39,539 bases of DNA from NCBI GenBank assembly GCA_020718065.1, contig DYDE01000020.1, positions 1 through 39,539 of the forward strand. Reading direction: 5' to 3'. Position numbers and translations under genes: made by a program. This DNA comes from Marinifilum sp. (lineage in GTDB: Bacteria > Bacteroidota > Bacteroidia > Bacteroidales > CG2-30-32-10). The notes beneath the pieces were generated by a model. The model made no database searches. It was not told the origin of the DNA and saw only the letters and a program-made list of their open reading frames with translations. Below are positions 17,984-27,104 of the stretch, piece by piece. Within the stretch, counting starts at the first letter, position 1, and each line of letters starts with the position of its first letter.

Positions 17984-19513
17984 TCATTGCTTTACAAATT
18001 CATAGGTAGTAAATTCAACAAAATCGGCAACATATAAGGTAAAAGATTTTATTTTATTATTTTCTATTTTAAAAGGAATCACCTTAATACCAAAACAAGG
18101 ATCGTTATAAGTACAAAGAAAGCGATTATTTCCAATATATTCAAGAGTACCTTTTAATTTCGAATGATGTTCGAAACTCATAATTAATTTATTCTTATCT
18201 TTTGATATACTTATATTACCATAAGCTTTATTGGTATATTTACCCTTAAACGCATCCAGTTCAACTATTGGTTTTACATTCATTTTCACAGAATCTCGCC
18301 ATACATTTACCATATTGTTTTCTTCATCCATATTGCCTTTAAAATAATTATAATACAATTTGCTATAATTGCGATATGGTAAATTAAGATAAGAATCAAT
18401 TACTTCCCATTTTAATGCTTCATAAAATGCATTTTGATCTGTATTTGTTAATACAACAATTCCAAGATTTTCTTCTGGTAGTAAAGTAACCGAAGTTACA
18501 AACCCATTAACACCACCAGTATGCGATACAATTTCTTTACCTTCATAGTCACATAACTCCCAACCAAGAGCATAAAGTTCGTAATGTGAAGTATTAAAAG
18601 GAGTTCTTTTTCTTCCTACAATTGATTGAGGGTATCTCGTTTTTTTAATAACAGCAGAAGAAATAACTTGTTTTCCTTCATATTTCCCATTATTTAATTG
18701 ACAAAGAAGCCAATGACTCATATCGTTTACAGACGAGAAAATGCTTGCAGCTGGAGCTAAATTGTCAATATTAGCATAAGGAATTACAATTACAGAACCT
18801 GAAACCATTGTATGGGCTGTAGCAATATTTTGTTGTTTCGACATATCAATAGTTAGAGCAATTGTCCGTTTCATATCCAATGGTTCAAAAATATTCTTTT
18901 TAACAAAATCTGCCCAAGTATCGCCACTTATGCTTTTTATACATTCGCCTGCAATTAAGAAACCTGCATTCGTATAACCCCATTTTGTTCTAAAATCATA
19001 CATTGGTGTTAACAATCCAAACTTTTTAATTACTTCTTTGCTTGTCAAATCCGATGACCAGTACATAAAATCACCCTGAAAAGTTTCCATGCCTATTCTA
19101 TGGCAAAGTATATCTGTTAACGAAAGTTCTTTTGCAACCCAAGAATCTTTCATTGTAAAATCAGGAATCCATTTCACAACCTTATCATTCAAAGAACATT
19201 TCTTATCATTTTCGAGCATAGCCATTGCTGTTCCTGTAAATGCCTTGGTATTTGATCCAATAAGAAATAAAGTATTTTCATCAACTTTGTCAGTTTTGTT
19301 AAGTTCTTTAACTCCATATCCTTTCATCAAAACAACTTTACCATCTTTTACAATACAAATAGCTACACCGGGAATTTGCCAGGTTTTTAAAGAATTCTCT
19401 ACATAAACATCAATGCTGTCTTTTATAAAAGAAGGCTGTTTTTCTGTTGACTGAGAAAAGAGAATATTGTTGCCTACAAAAATAAACAACAATATCAATA
19501 ACTTTGTTTTCAT
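17984..19513 (-). CDS. secreted serine hydrolase of the class C beta-lactamase family
   Basis: The protein has 509 residues. The signal peptide ends near NNILFSQS. The beta-lactamase/transpeptidase fold at about 30-380 has all three motifs: Ser87-Asn-Thr-Lys90 (SxxK), Tyr180-Thr-Asn182 (YxN) and His331-Thr-Gly-Gly. The C-terminal part (about 415-509; LDAFKGKYTNKAYGNISISK, YIGNNRFLCTYND) resembles DUF3471, a lipocalin-like tail common in these esterase/peptidase homologues. Likely roles are D-aminopeptidase, esterase or peptidoglycan-related hydrolase; antibiotic hydrolysis cannot be inferred. It is the first gene of an operon with lnt and has one of the best promoters in the window. Confidence 0.9.
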   Translation of the reverse strand: MKTKLLILLFIFVGNNILFSQSTEKQPSFIKDSIDVYVENSLKTWQIPGVAICIVKDGKVVLMKGYGVKELNKTDKVDENTLFLIGSNTKAFTGTAMAMLENDKKCSLNDKVVKWIPDFTMKDSWVAKELSLTDILCHRIGMETFQGDFMYWSSDLTSKEVIKKFGLLTPMYDFRTKWGYTNAGFLIAGECIKSISGDTWADFVKKNIFEPLDMKRTIALTIDMSKQQNIATAHTMVSGSVIVIPYANIDNLAPAASIFSSVNDMSHWLLCQLNNGKYEGKQVISSAVIKKTRYPQSIVGRKRTPFNTSHYELYALGWELCDYEGKEIVSHTGGVNGFVTSVTLLPEENLGIVVLTNTDQNAFYEALKWEVIDSYLNLPYRNYSKLYYNYFKGNMDEENNMVNVWRDSVKMNVKPIVELDAFKGKYTNKAYGNISISKDKNKLIMSFEHHSKLKGTLEYIGNNRFLCTYNDPCFGIKVIPFKIENNKIKSFTLYVADFVEFTTYEFVKQ

Positions 19514-19584
19514 ATACGTTAAAGATTAAAAATGGATTAGTAATTAAAAGAATTCAATATTTAATTTATTGGTTTTTTGATAAG

Positions 19585-19616
19585 CAAACCTACATAATTT
19601 TTAAGAAACACACAAA
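19585..19616 (-). promoter_or_regulatory. complete Bacteroidota promoter for the serine hydrolase-lnt operon
   Basis: On the minus strand TTTG (19616-19613) is separated by 20 bases from TAGGTTTG (19592-19585), matching both the -33 and the -7 elements at the expected spacing. Transcription would start near 19579, giving a leader of about 65 bases before the ATG at 19513. Confidence 0.7.
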
Positions 19617-19697
19617 ACCAAATAACTAAACTTAGCAAAAAATAAATATTTTGCTGTTTTAAGCACAAGCATTACATTTACATAAAATTTAATTATT

Positions 19698-20459
19698 TTG
19701 AAGGTTACAATATTAGGAAGCGGAACATCACAGGGGGTCCCCATCATTGCTTGTAATTGCGAAGTTTGTCAATCATCAGATATTAAAGATAAACGTTTAC
19801 GTTCTTCTATTATGATAGAAGAAGAAAATTCTGTCTTTGTTATAGATACAGGTCCAGATTTTAGACAGCAAATGCTTCGAGAAAACGTTAAAAAGATTGA
19901 TGCAATTATTATTACACATGGTCATAAAGACCATATTGGTGGTTTAGATGATATCAGAGCGTTTAATTTTGTTTTAAAACGCCCTATTGACGTGTACTCA
20001 AGATTAAGCGTTCAGAAATTTATCAAGAATGATTTCTATTATGCTTTTGCAAAAGATAAATACCCCGGAGTTCCAGAAATGAATTTACATTCAATAAATA
20101 AAAAACCATTTAAAATTAACAATATTAAAATTATACCAATAGATGTGATGCATTTTCATTTACCAGTATTTGGATATCGTATTGGAAATTTTACTTATAT
20201 TACAGATGCAAGTTCTATTTCTGAAGCTGAAAAAGAAAAAATAAAAGGATCGAAAGTAATTGTATTAAATGCTTTAAGAAAAAAGCCTCATTACTCTCAT
20301 TTCAATCTTGAACAAGCTGTTAAAATTTTAAAAGAACTTAAACCAGAAGCAGCATATTTAACACATATCAGTCATATGATGGGATTCCATGCTGATGTTG
20401 AAAAAGAGCTGCCAAACTTTATTAAGTTAGCTTATGATGGATTAAAAATAAGCATTTAA
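19698..20459 (+). CDS. PhnP-like metallo-beta-lactamase-fold hydrolase
   Basis: The protein has 253 residues, starting at TTG 19698 (MKVTILGSGTSQGVPIIAC). The start is supported because the first beta strand and the GSGTSQG loop begin right there. The di-metal motif THGHKDHIGGLDD gives His74, His76, Asp78 and His79. A cysteine cluster CNCEVC (Cys19, Cys21, Cys24) resembles the structural zinc site of PhnP. Later ligands are probably in IDVMHFHLP, ITDASS and LTHISHMMGF. PhnP is a cyclic phosphodiesterase of phosphonate metabolism, but no phn genes are nearby. In Bacteroidota such stand-alone homologues are common, and the substrate is uncertain (a cyclic nucleotide or other phosphodiester). 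Confidence 0.88.
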   Translation: MKVTILGSGTSQGVPIIACNCEVCQSSDIKDKRLRSSIMIEEENSVFVIDTGPDFRQQMLRENVKKIDAIIITHGHKDHIGGLDDIRAFNFVLKRPIDVYSRLSVQKFIKNDFYYAFAKDKYPGVPEMNLHSINKKPFKINNIKIIPIDVMHFHLPVFGYRIGNFTYITDASSISEAEKEKIKGSKVIVLNALRKKPHYSHFNLEQAVKILKELKPEAAYLTHISHMMGFHADVEKELPNFIKLAYDGLKISI

Positions 20460-20472
20460 AAATAAAGCTTCC

Positions 20473-21534
20473 CTATTTCTTATAGAAATTCGAAAGATTG
20501 GTTGTTATTGTGATGTTGTTAGGCGATCCATATAAATGATACTTAGCACGAGCAAAACTTAATTGAAAATGAGAAATTCTGATACCAAAACCCCAGGAAA
20601 AACCAACAGTAGAACCTTTTGATTCTATGCGCATTTCTTTTCTTCTTTGATAATTATAACCTAAGCGAACATTTAAATTTTTAGAAATTAATAATTCGCC
20701 ACCCAAAACAATATGTCTCGCCACTTTATCAGCAAAATCACCAACTTTTTTAGGATTTGAAGGTTCGTTTGTTAATGGATCTACAGAAGGATCTGCTCCC
20801 ACAGGACTGTCATAAGTTAAATCAAACTTTTCAAGATGAGTTGCAACAAGTGATAATCGAAATGGAACATGTTTCAATTTCTTCGATAATCCAATTTGTA
20901 TTTCAAAAGGCAATCGTTCATAATTACCATCAGTATATGGTTTAATTTGTCTGCCAATATTTGAAAAAAGAAGACTTGCAGTGAAATCGTTTGCTGGATT
21001 ATTGTATGTTCCCGCTACATCAACTGCTATACCAGAAGAAGTATAACTTTCTAAAGTAGAGTAAATTCCTTTCAGATTTGCTCCAATTGAAAAAGAAGAA
21101 TCTAGAGGCTTACCCCAACCAATATTCATACAATAATCTGCTGCTTTAAAATTTCCTAAATTCTGACCCGTTTCATCTGCAAGTACAAAACTTCCGTAAT
21201 TAAGATATTGTGCACCACCTGTAAAACTTCCGTATTTTTTAAAAGTTTTAGAATATAAGGCGTATCCATAACTAATATCAGAAAAATAATCAACAAAACT
21301 TAATGATAGGTGGTTATTCATATTTTCATTAATTAGTGAGGGATTAACCAAAGCTAAATTAATATCGTTGTCTTGAATTGCAAATGCATGCCCACCCATA
21401 GCAGTGATACGAGCAGAATTAGATAAATTTAGAAAGCTATAAGTACCATTGCCTCCAACTTGAGCTTGCGCTTCTATACCAACAAGTATAGTAACTATAA
21501 GAATTAGTGCTGAAATAAATGATGTGTTTTTCAC
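20473..21534 (-). CDS. porQ: type IX secretion system protein PorQ
   Basis: The protein has 353 residues. The signal peptide (MKNTSFISALILIVTILVGI...AQAQ) is followed by the family pattern GGNGTYSFLNLSNSARITAM and GGHAFAIQDNDINLALVNPS, then beta-rich outer-membrane barrel sequence ending LSNFYKK. PorQ belongs to the T9SS with PorU/V/Z and takes part in the outer-membrane attachment of cargo. Its presence implies a type IX secretion system elsewhere in the genome. No protein in this window has an obvious T9SS C-terminal sorting domain. The gene is convergent with the PhnP-like gene, only 13 bases apart, and I saw no clear hairpin between them. Confidence 0.88.
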   Translation of the reverse strand: MKNTSFISALILIVTILVGIEAQAQVGGNGTYSFLNLSNSARITAMGGHAFAIQDNDINLALVNPSLINENMNNHLSLSFVDYFSDISYGYALYSKTFKKYGSFTGGAQYLNYGSFVLADETGQNLGNFKAADYCMNIGWGKPLDSSFSIGANLKGIYSTLESYTSSGIAVDVAGTYNNPANDFTASLLFSNIGRQIKPYTDGNYERLPFEIQIGLSKKLKHVPFRLSLVATHLEKFDLTYDSPVGADPSVDPLTNEPSNPKKVGDFADKVARHIVLGGELLISKNLNVRLGYNYQRRKEMRIESKGSTVGFSWGFGIRISHFQLSFARAKYHLYGSPNNITITTNLSNFYKK

Positions 21535-21625
21535 GTTTTAAAAATTTAAGATTATACAAAGGAACTAATTATTTTTATGCTAAACGAAAAAATAGCTAGC
21601 TTATTGTAGTTTTGAAAAAATAATT

Positions 21626-22660
21626 TTATAAAAATTTTAATATCGTTTTATTTATTTTTTTTACAAGAAAAGGTCCTTCATAAATAAAACCAGTGTAAAC
21701 CTGAATTAATGCTGCTCCTGCATTTATTTTTTCAATTGCATCCTGAACAGAATGAATTCCTCCAACTCCTATAATAGGAAATGCTTTATTGGATTTTTCA
21801 GAAATATATTTAATAACTTCAGTTGATCTATTAGTTAATGGTTTTCCACTTAACCCTCCATTGCCAATTTTTTCAATAGTTGTTTCTGCTGTCTTTAGAT
21901 TGTTTCTTCCTGTTGTGGTATTAGTAGCAATTACTCCATCAATTTTAAGTGAAATAACCAAATCGATAATATCATCTAATTGATTGTTTGATAAATCGGG
22001 CGATATTTTTAATAAGATGGGTTTTTGTTTAGGCTTTTGAGAGTTTATTTCCTTTAATCTGATAAGAATTTTGCCCAAATAATCTTTATCCTGGAGTTTA
22101 CTAAGATTTGCAATATTCGGACAACTAACATTTACAGCAAAATAATCTACCTGCTCATAAAGAGTTTCAAAGCAATTAGCATAATCGTTTATTGCGTCTT
22201 CATTTGATGTACTGGTGTTTTTGCCAATATTTCCACCAACTATAACTTTATGTTTTTTCTTTTTTAGGTTTTTGATGACTTTTTCTGCTCCATAATTGTT
22301 GAACCCCATTCTATTGATAAGTCCATTATCTTTTTTTAACCTGAATGATCTTGGTTTGGGATTCCCATCTTGTGCTTTAGGAGTAACTGTCCCTATTTCT
22401 ATATGGCTAAATCCAAAGTTTGCAAGTTCATTAAAAACTTCGGCATTTTTATCGAAACCCGCTGCAAAACCCACAGGATTTTTGAATGTAATTCCAAATA
22501 AAGTTCTTTCTAATTTGGAATCATTTACGCTGAAAATTCTTTTTACAATTAATGAAACAAAAGGAATTGCAAAGACAACTTTTAACATAGCAACAATAAA
22601 ATGGTGAATGGTTTCTGGAGAAAACAAAAAGAGGAGCGGTCTTAGAAATGCTTTATACAT
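21626..22660 (-). CDS. pyrD: quinone-dependent dihydroorotate dehydrogenase (class 2)
   Basis: The protein has 344 residues. It oxidises dihydroorotate to orotate in pyrimidine synthesis, passing electrons to quinone. The N-terminal membrane-binding helix motif [18 protein letters not shown] marks class 2. FMN and substrate motifs follow: [72 protein letters not shown] and IGVGGI. The residue at the catalytic-base position is Cys180 (NVSCPN), where E. coli PyrD has Ser175 (NISSPN); Cys at this place is typical of class 1 enzymes. A perfect terminator separates it from the upstream DUF5606 gene, so it needs its own promoter. Confidence 0.95.
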   Translation of the reverse strand: MYKAFLRPLLFLFSPETIHHFIVAMLKVVFAIPFVSLIVKRIFSVNDSKLERTLFGITFKNPVGFAAGFDKNAEVFNELANFGFSHIEIGTVTPKAQDGNPKPRSFRLKKDNGLINRMGFNNYGAEKVIKNLKKKKHKVIVGGNIGKNTSTSNEDAINDYANCFETLYEQVDYFAVNVSCPNIANLSKLQDKDYLGKILIRLKEINSQKPKQKPILLKISPDLSNNQLDDIIDLVISLKIDGVIATNTTTGRNNLKTAETTIEKIGNGGLSGKPLTNRSTEVIKYISEKSNKAFPIIGVGGIHSVQDAIEKINAGAALIQVYTGFIYEGPFLVKKINKTILKFL

Positions 22661-22688
22661 TATTATTAATTTTCTTTTATTTGTTTAT

Positions 22689-22714
22689 AAAAAAAGTCCG
22701 GAAAACCGGACTTT
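22689..22714 (-). terminator. Rho-independent terminator of the DUF5606 gene
   Basis: A perfect 9-bp stem is seen, AAAGTCCGG (22693-22701) with CCGGACTTT (22706-22714), loop AAAA on the plus strand. On the minus strand it is followed by a T tract. It lies only 3 bases beyond the DUF5606 stop and before pyrD. Confidence 0.92.
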
Positions 22715-22717
22715 AAA

Positions 22718-23290
22718 TTATTCTTTAATTTTTTTTGGTTTCTTTTCAGCAGGCTTTGTTTCTTTCTTAGTTTTAGGTTCTTCTTTCTTTTCTGTTTTTT
22801 TAGGCGTTTTTTCTTTTACTTCCTTTTTCACCTCTGTTTTCACTTCACTTTTAACTTCTTCTTTAGGTTCCTCTTGGATTGGAGTTTCTTCTTTAGCTTC
22901 TTCTTCTTTAAATTCCAACATTTTTAAGCTTTGAAGTAAATTGTACCAAGAAATCATCTTTCTGATATGTGAAGTATAAACCCTATTTTTATCGTATTCA
23001 GGAAGCGCTTTTTCAAAATACTCTTTTAATTTTTTATCATCAGATTTGCTATCAATAGCAGGACCATTATTTTCCATTTCGAAAATCTTTTTTAAAACAG
23101 CTTTCAATGGCAAGTCCTCATTGGTAGTAAAAACACTTATATCTTCCAATGATGTTGTTTGATGAGATGCAAAAACTGGAAATCTTTTTTTATCAATTAA
23201 AGATTCTACGACTAAACTATTTTGGGTTTTGCTTATTACTTTATACAAACCCGGCATTCCTGTGATTGAAACAATGCTTGATAAATCCAT
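22718..23290 (-). CDS. DUF5606-family protein with Lys/Glu-rich tail
   Basis: The protein has 190 residues. The N-terminal part (about 1-125: LSSIVSITGMPGLYKVISKT, DKKRFPVFASHQTTSLEDIS, KNRVYTSHIRKMISWYNLLQ) matches the small, conserved DUF5606 proteins of Bacteroidota. The tail from about 126 to 190 is a low-complexity run of E, K, P and T (KEETPIQEEPKEEV and similar), probably disordered. There is no signal peptide, so it is cytoplasmic. The SH3-like N-terminal pattern suggests a nucleic-acid or ribosome-related role, but this is a guess and the function is unknown. It is followed at once by a strong terminator. Confidence 0.85.
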   Translation of the reverse strand: MDLSSIVSITGMPGLYKVISKTQNSLVVESLIDKKRFPVFASHQTTSLEDISVFTTNEDLPLKAVLKKIFEMENNGPAIDSKSDDKKLKEYFEKALPEYDKNRVYTSHIRKMISWYNLLQSLKMLEFKEEEAKEETPIQEEPKEEVKSEVKTEVKKEVKEKTPKKTEKKEEPKTKKETKPAEKKPKKIKE

Positions 23291-23324
23291 ATGTTTATTT
23301 TAAATTATTTGTTTAATTCTTTGA

Positions 23325-23332
23325 CAAAAATA
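23325..23332 (-). promoter_or_regulatory. promoter -7 box of the DUF5606 gene
   Basis: On the minus strand this reads TATTTTTG, matching TAnnTTTG, 34 bases before the DUF5606 ATG. No matching -33 box was found. Confidence 0.4.
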
Positions 23333-23392
23333 ATACCAATACTAATAATATTTATTCTTTTTCTTTATTTTTATAATGTTTTCTTTCAAAAA

Positions 23393-25216
23393 CTATGAAA
23401 ACGACTGCATATCATATAGTTTTCTATAAACTCCATTTTGTTCAATCAGCAAATTATGTTTTCCTCTTTCAACAATCTCTCCTTTCTGTAAAACAATAAT
23501 TTCATCGGCATGCTGTATAGTAGATAGTCGATGAGCAATAACAATCGTAGTTCTATTTTTCATGAGATTATTAAGTGCCTCCTGTACAAGCTTTTCTGAT
23601 TCAGTATCTAATGCAGAAGTTGCTTCATCAAGAAGTAAGATAGGAGGATTTTTCAAAACAGCTCTTGCAATAGTAAGTCTTTGCTTTTGTCCGCCAGAAA
23701 GTTTTGTTCCTCTATCACCGATAATAAAATCATAGCCTTCTTTGTTTTCCATTATGAAATTATGGGCATTGGCAACCTTGGCTGCTGCTATAATTTTATC
23801 TAATGGAACATCAGTGTTGCCAAATGCAATATTGTTAGCAAATGTGTCATTAAACAAAATTGATTCTTGTGTTACTATTCCCATAAGCTTTCTTAAGTCT
23901 GGGATTTTATAATTTTTGATAGGTATTCCATCTAACAAAATATCACCACCAAGAATATCGTAAAATCGAGGTAATAAATCAATCATGGTTGATTTACCAG
24001 CACCAGAAGGACCTACTATTGCTATCGTTTTTCCTTTTTCAACAAGCAGGTTAATATTGTTTAAAACTGGTTCGTTTTCATAAGAGAAATTTACATTTTT
24101 AAATTCTATTTTATTATTAAAGGTATTGACGGATTGAGCATTGGGAATTTCGTGTATTTTTATTTCTTCGTTTAAAATAGAGTTGATACGATCTATTGAA
24201 GCTTTGCCTTTTTGTATATTATAATACCCGGTTGAAAACGATTTTGCAGGAGCAATAATTTGCGAAAATATAGCAATATAGCCAATAAACATATCCGCTC
24301 CTATATTACCTCCTAAAACAAGTTTACCTCCAAACCAAATAACAATACAAACAACAGTAATGCTCAAAAATTCACTTAAGGGTGAAGATAAATCGCGTTT
24401 ACGGGTCATACGGGTAAAAATGGTCATGTAGGAATCGTTGGTGCTTTTAAATTTATCATTGCAAAATTGGTGGGCACTAAAGGCTTTAATAATCCGTAAC
24501 CCAGAAAGGGTTTCTTCTATAATGGATAACATGTGCCCCATTTTTATCTGGCCTTTTACAGAGGTTCTTTTCAGACTTCTACCAATTCTTCCAATGATAA
24601 AACCTGTGACTGGTAATAAAATAAAGACAAATAACGAAAGTTGCCAACTCATAAAGATCATTACAATTAATGAAAACAAAATGGTAAGTGGTTCTCTGAA
24701 TATTATTGTTACGGAACTCATCACCGCCCATTCTACTTCCTGCACGTCGTTGGTCATTCGAGAAATGATATCTCCTTTCTTTTTTTCTGAAAAATAAAGT
24801 AAAGGCAATTGTATAATCCTGCCATATAAATCTTTTCTAATATCTCTCATAACACCGCTTCTAACTGGTGCTATGTAATATTGAGACAAATAGAGAAAGG
24901 CGTTTTTTAAAAAGATGGATATCAATACCATTATACAAATAAATGCCAAAGCGTACTCTTTGCTATTATTAATAATCATTTGGCTGATATAATAATTAAC
25001 TGTTCCCGTCAGAGATTCTACATTGAGAGCAAAAGCTGGTTTTACATAAATCAGTTTATCAGTTCCCACAAAAAGCAATTTTAGAAATGGAATTACCATT
25101 ACTAAGGAAAAAATATTAAAAAAAACAGAAACAAAAACAGTAGAGATATGTCCAAAAACATAACGTTTATAGTTTTTTACATATTTTAAAATTGTAAAGA
25201 GCTTATTTTCTTTCAT
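23393..25216 (-). CDS. MsbA-like ABC exporter (fused permease and ATPase)
   Basis: The protein has 607 residues. A six-helix exporter domain occupies about 15-340 (HISTVFVSVFFNIFSLVMVI; YALAFICIMVLISIFLKNAF; QLSLFVFILLPVTGFIIGRI; SITVVCIVIWFGGKLVLGG). The ATPase domain at about 370-605 has Walker A GPSGAGKST (402-410), Q-loop GIVTQES, signature LSGGQKQR (506-513), Walker B ILLLDEATSALD (from 526) and switch His562 (AHRLSTI). This half-transporter works as a homodimer in the inner membrane. The lipid-A/lipid flippase MsbA is the most similar type, but drug or glycolipid export is not excluded. Its start is 17 bases after the purB stop, so it is probably in the purB operon. Confidence 0.93.
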   Translation of the reverse strand: MKENKLFTILKYVKNYKRYVFGHISTVFVSVFFNIFSLVMVIPFLKLLFVGTDKLIYVKPAFALNVESLTGTVNYYISQMIINNSKEYALAFICIMVLISIFLKNAFLYLSQYYIAPVRSGVMRDIRKDLYGRIIQLPLLYFSEKKKGDIISRMTNDVQEVEWAVMSSVTIIFREPLTILFSLIVMIFMSWQLSLFVFILLPVTGFIIGRIGRSLKRTSVKGQIKMGHMLSIIEETLSGLRIIKAFSAHQFCNDKFKSTNDSYMTIFTRMTRKRDLSSPLSEFLSITVVCIVIWFGGKLVLGGNIGADMFIGYIAIFSQIIAPAKSFSTGYYNIQKGKASIDRINSILNEEIKIHEIPNAQSVNTFNNKIEFKNVNFSYENEPVLNNINLLVEKGKTIAIVGPSGAGKSTMIDLLPRFYDILGGDILLDGIPIKNYKIPDLRKLMGIVTQESILFNDTFANNIAFGNTDVPLDKIIAAAKVANAHNFIMENKEGYDFIIGDRGTKLSGGQKQRLTIARAVLKNPPILLLDEATSALDTESEKLVQEALNNLMKNRTTIVIAHRLSTIQHADEIIVLQKGEIVERGKHNLLIEQNGVYRKLYDMQSFS

Positions 25217-25233
25217 GCTTTATTTTTATGGTA

Positions 25234-26580
25234 TTAAAAAATGCCTGTATAATTAAATGGTGTGATTTTTCGCAGTTCAGTTTTAACATCATCATTAACA
25301 TTTAGTGTTTCAATAAACTCTAATATGCTTTCTTTTGTGATATGTGTTTGTTTTCTTGTTAAATCTTTTAATGCTTCGTATGGTTTTGGATAACCTTCGC
25401 GTCGTAATATTGTTTGAATAGCTTCTGATATAACTGCCCAGTTATTTTCCAAATCATTGTGAATGGCTTGTGTGTTTATCATCAATTTATTAAGCCCTTT
25501 GATCAGTGATTTGAAGGCAATTACAGTATGTGCAAGAGGGACCCCTATGTTTCTTAATACTGTGGAATCTGTTAAATCTCTTTGTAGTCTTGAAACAGGC
25601 AATTTTGCTGAGAGGAATTCAAATATTGCATTTGCAAAACCAAGGTTTCCTTCTGCATTTTCGAAATCAATAGGATTTACTTTGTGAGGCATTGTTGAGG
25701 AACCTACTTCGCCTTCTTTTATTTGTTGTTTGAAATATTCCATAGATATGTATGTCCACATATCGCGGTTTAAATCAATAAGTATAGTATTTATTCTTTT
25801 GAGGTTATCGCAAAGTGCAGCCAGGTTGTCGTAATGTTCTATTTGTGTTGTAGTCTGTAAGCGAACCAACCCTAATTGTTCTTTAATAAAATTATTAGAG
25901 AAGTCTGCCCAGTTTATTTCTGGATAAGCAACATGGTGTGCATTAAAATTGCCAGTAGCTCCACCAAATTTAGCAGAATAAGGAATTTGTTCCATCAGTT
26001 CAACCTGGTTTGTCAACCTTTCTGCAAAAACACAAATCTCCTTACCAAGTTTGGTTGGCGATGCCGGTTGGCCATGTGTATGAGCCAGCAATGGTATCTT
26101 TTGCCATTCTTCTGCTCTATTGAGTAAGGTGTTTAGTAATTCGGAATAAAGAGGGAGGTATTTCTGGTGTATAAAGTCTTTTATGCTAAGCGGAATGGCT
26201 GTATTGTTTATATCTTGTGAGGTTAAACCAAAGTGAATGAATTCTATATGTTTAGCCAGCCCTAATTCAGAGAATTTATCTTTCAGATAATATTCAACTG
26301 CTTTAACATCGTGGTTGGTAGTTTGTTCTATTGATTTAACAATTTGAGCATCATCAACTGAAAAGTTTTTGTATAGGTTGCGTAGTTTTTCGAAAATAGC
26401 TTCATCCACAGATTTAAGTTGGGGAAGTGGAAGTTCGCAAAGTGCAATAAAATATTCAACTTCAACTAATATCCTGTACCTAATGAGGGCTGCTTCGGAG
26501 AAATAATCAGCAAGAATCTCGGTGGTTTTTCTGTATCTTCCGTCAACCGGTGAAATGGCAGTTAGGGGTGATAAATTCAT
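25234..26580 (-). CDS. purB: adenylosuccinate lyase
   Basis: The protein has 448 residues. It catalyses two fumarate-releasing steps of purine synthesis (SAICAR to AICAR and adenylosuccinate to AMP). Family motifs are SPVDGRYR at the N-terminus, TTNHDVKAVEYYLK, FGLTSQDINNTA, AHTHGQPASPT (His169 region), KFGGATGNFNAH and the fumarase/lyase signature GSSTMPHKVNPIDFENAEGN with catalytic Ser294/295. Length and motifs match the E. coli PurB type. It is the first gene of a likely purB-ABC exporter operon. The accessory, repeat-rich region begins about 180 bases upstream of its start. Confidence 0.97.
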   Translation of the reverse strand: MNLSPLTAISPVDGRYRKTTEILADYFSEAALIRYRILVEVEYFIALCELPLPQLKSVDEAIFEKLRNLYKNFSVDDAQIVKSIEQTTNHDVKAVEYYLKDKFSELGLAKHIEFIHFGLTSQDINNTAIPLSIKDFIHQKYLPLYSELLNTLLNRAEEWQKIPLLAHTHGQPASPTKLGKEICVFAERLTNQVELMEQIPYSAKFGGATGNFNAHHVAYPEINWADFSNNFIKEQLGLVRLQTTTQIEHYDNLAALCDNLKRINTILIDLNRDMWTYISMEYFKQQIKEGEVGSSTMPHKVNPIDFENAEGNLGFANAIFEFLSAKLPVSRLQRDLTDSTVLRNIGVPLAHTVIAFKSLIKGLNKLMINTQAIHNDLENNWAVISEAIQTILRREGYPKPYEALKDLTRKQTHITKESILEFIETLNVNDDVKTELRKITPFNYTGIF

Positions 26581-26772
26581 TTGGTTAATTTATTTTGGTA
26601 CGAAATTAACTAATTTATAATTATCTTTTTTATTTATGGTTGTAAAAATATAAGAGAGGGTTTTGAGGGTTTGAACAATTATATTTATAAAATACAGTTT
26701 TGGCAATAAAAGTTATGGTTTTTAGTTTAAGTTTTGAGGATTGAAGGCATCGGGAGCGTGTCGGAGCATGAA

Positions 26773-27104
26773 GAAATCGATCCGGAGCATGAGGAAATCG
26801 ATCCGGAGCGGAAATAGGTTCGGAAGGAGAGGAAATAGGTTCGGAAGAGGAGGAAATCGATCTGGAGCATGAAGAAATAGGTTCGGAAGAGGAGGAAATG
26901 GGTTCGGAAGTGGAAGAAATTGGGTCGGAAGGTAAGGAAATAGGTTCGGAAGGAAAGGAAATTAATTCGGAAGGAGAAGAAATAGGTTCGGAAGGAGAGG
27001 AAATAGGTTCGGAAGAGGAAGAAATTGATTCGGAAGAGGAGGAAATTGATCCGGAGCAAGAGGAAATTGATTCGGAAGAGGAGGAAATAGATTTGAAGGA
27101 GAAG
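26773..27104 (+). repeat. 21-bp tandem repeat (about 16 units)
   Basis: Sixteen consecutive units begin GAAAT, with the typical form GAAATAGGTTCGGAAGAGGA plus one G. All are 21 bases except the second (26794-26810, 17 bases). Single-base variation is spread through the array (GAAATCGATCCGGAGCATGA in some units). A partial unit precedes it from 26761. Read on the plus strand from 26898 it gives a heptapeptide pattern such as EIGSEEE, and on the minus strand a FRTYFLS pattern. The 17-base unit breaks the reading frame and no promoter is seen, so I treat this as a minisatellite rather than a gene. The gap 26581-26760 holds nothing recognisable. Confidence 0.9.

Noticed and set aside
17984-19513. 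Antibiotic-resistance beta-lactamase
   Set aside because: SxxK, YxN and HTGG motifs are shared by many esterases and peptidases; the DUF3471-like tail and operon with lnt argue against a dedicated resistance enzyme.
26727-27059. Minus-strand 110-codon frame with FRTYFLS repeats
   Set aside because: It is the complement of the same 21-bp array and has no signal, promoter or known family.
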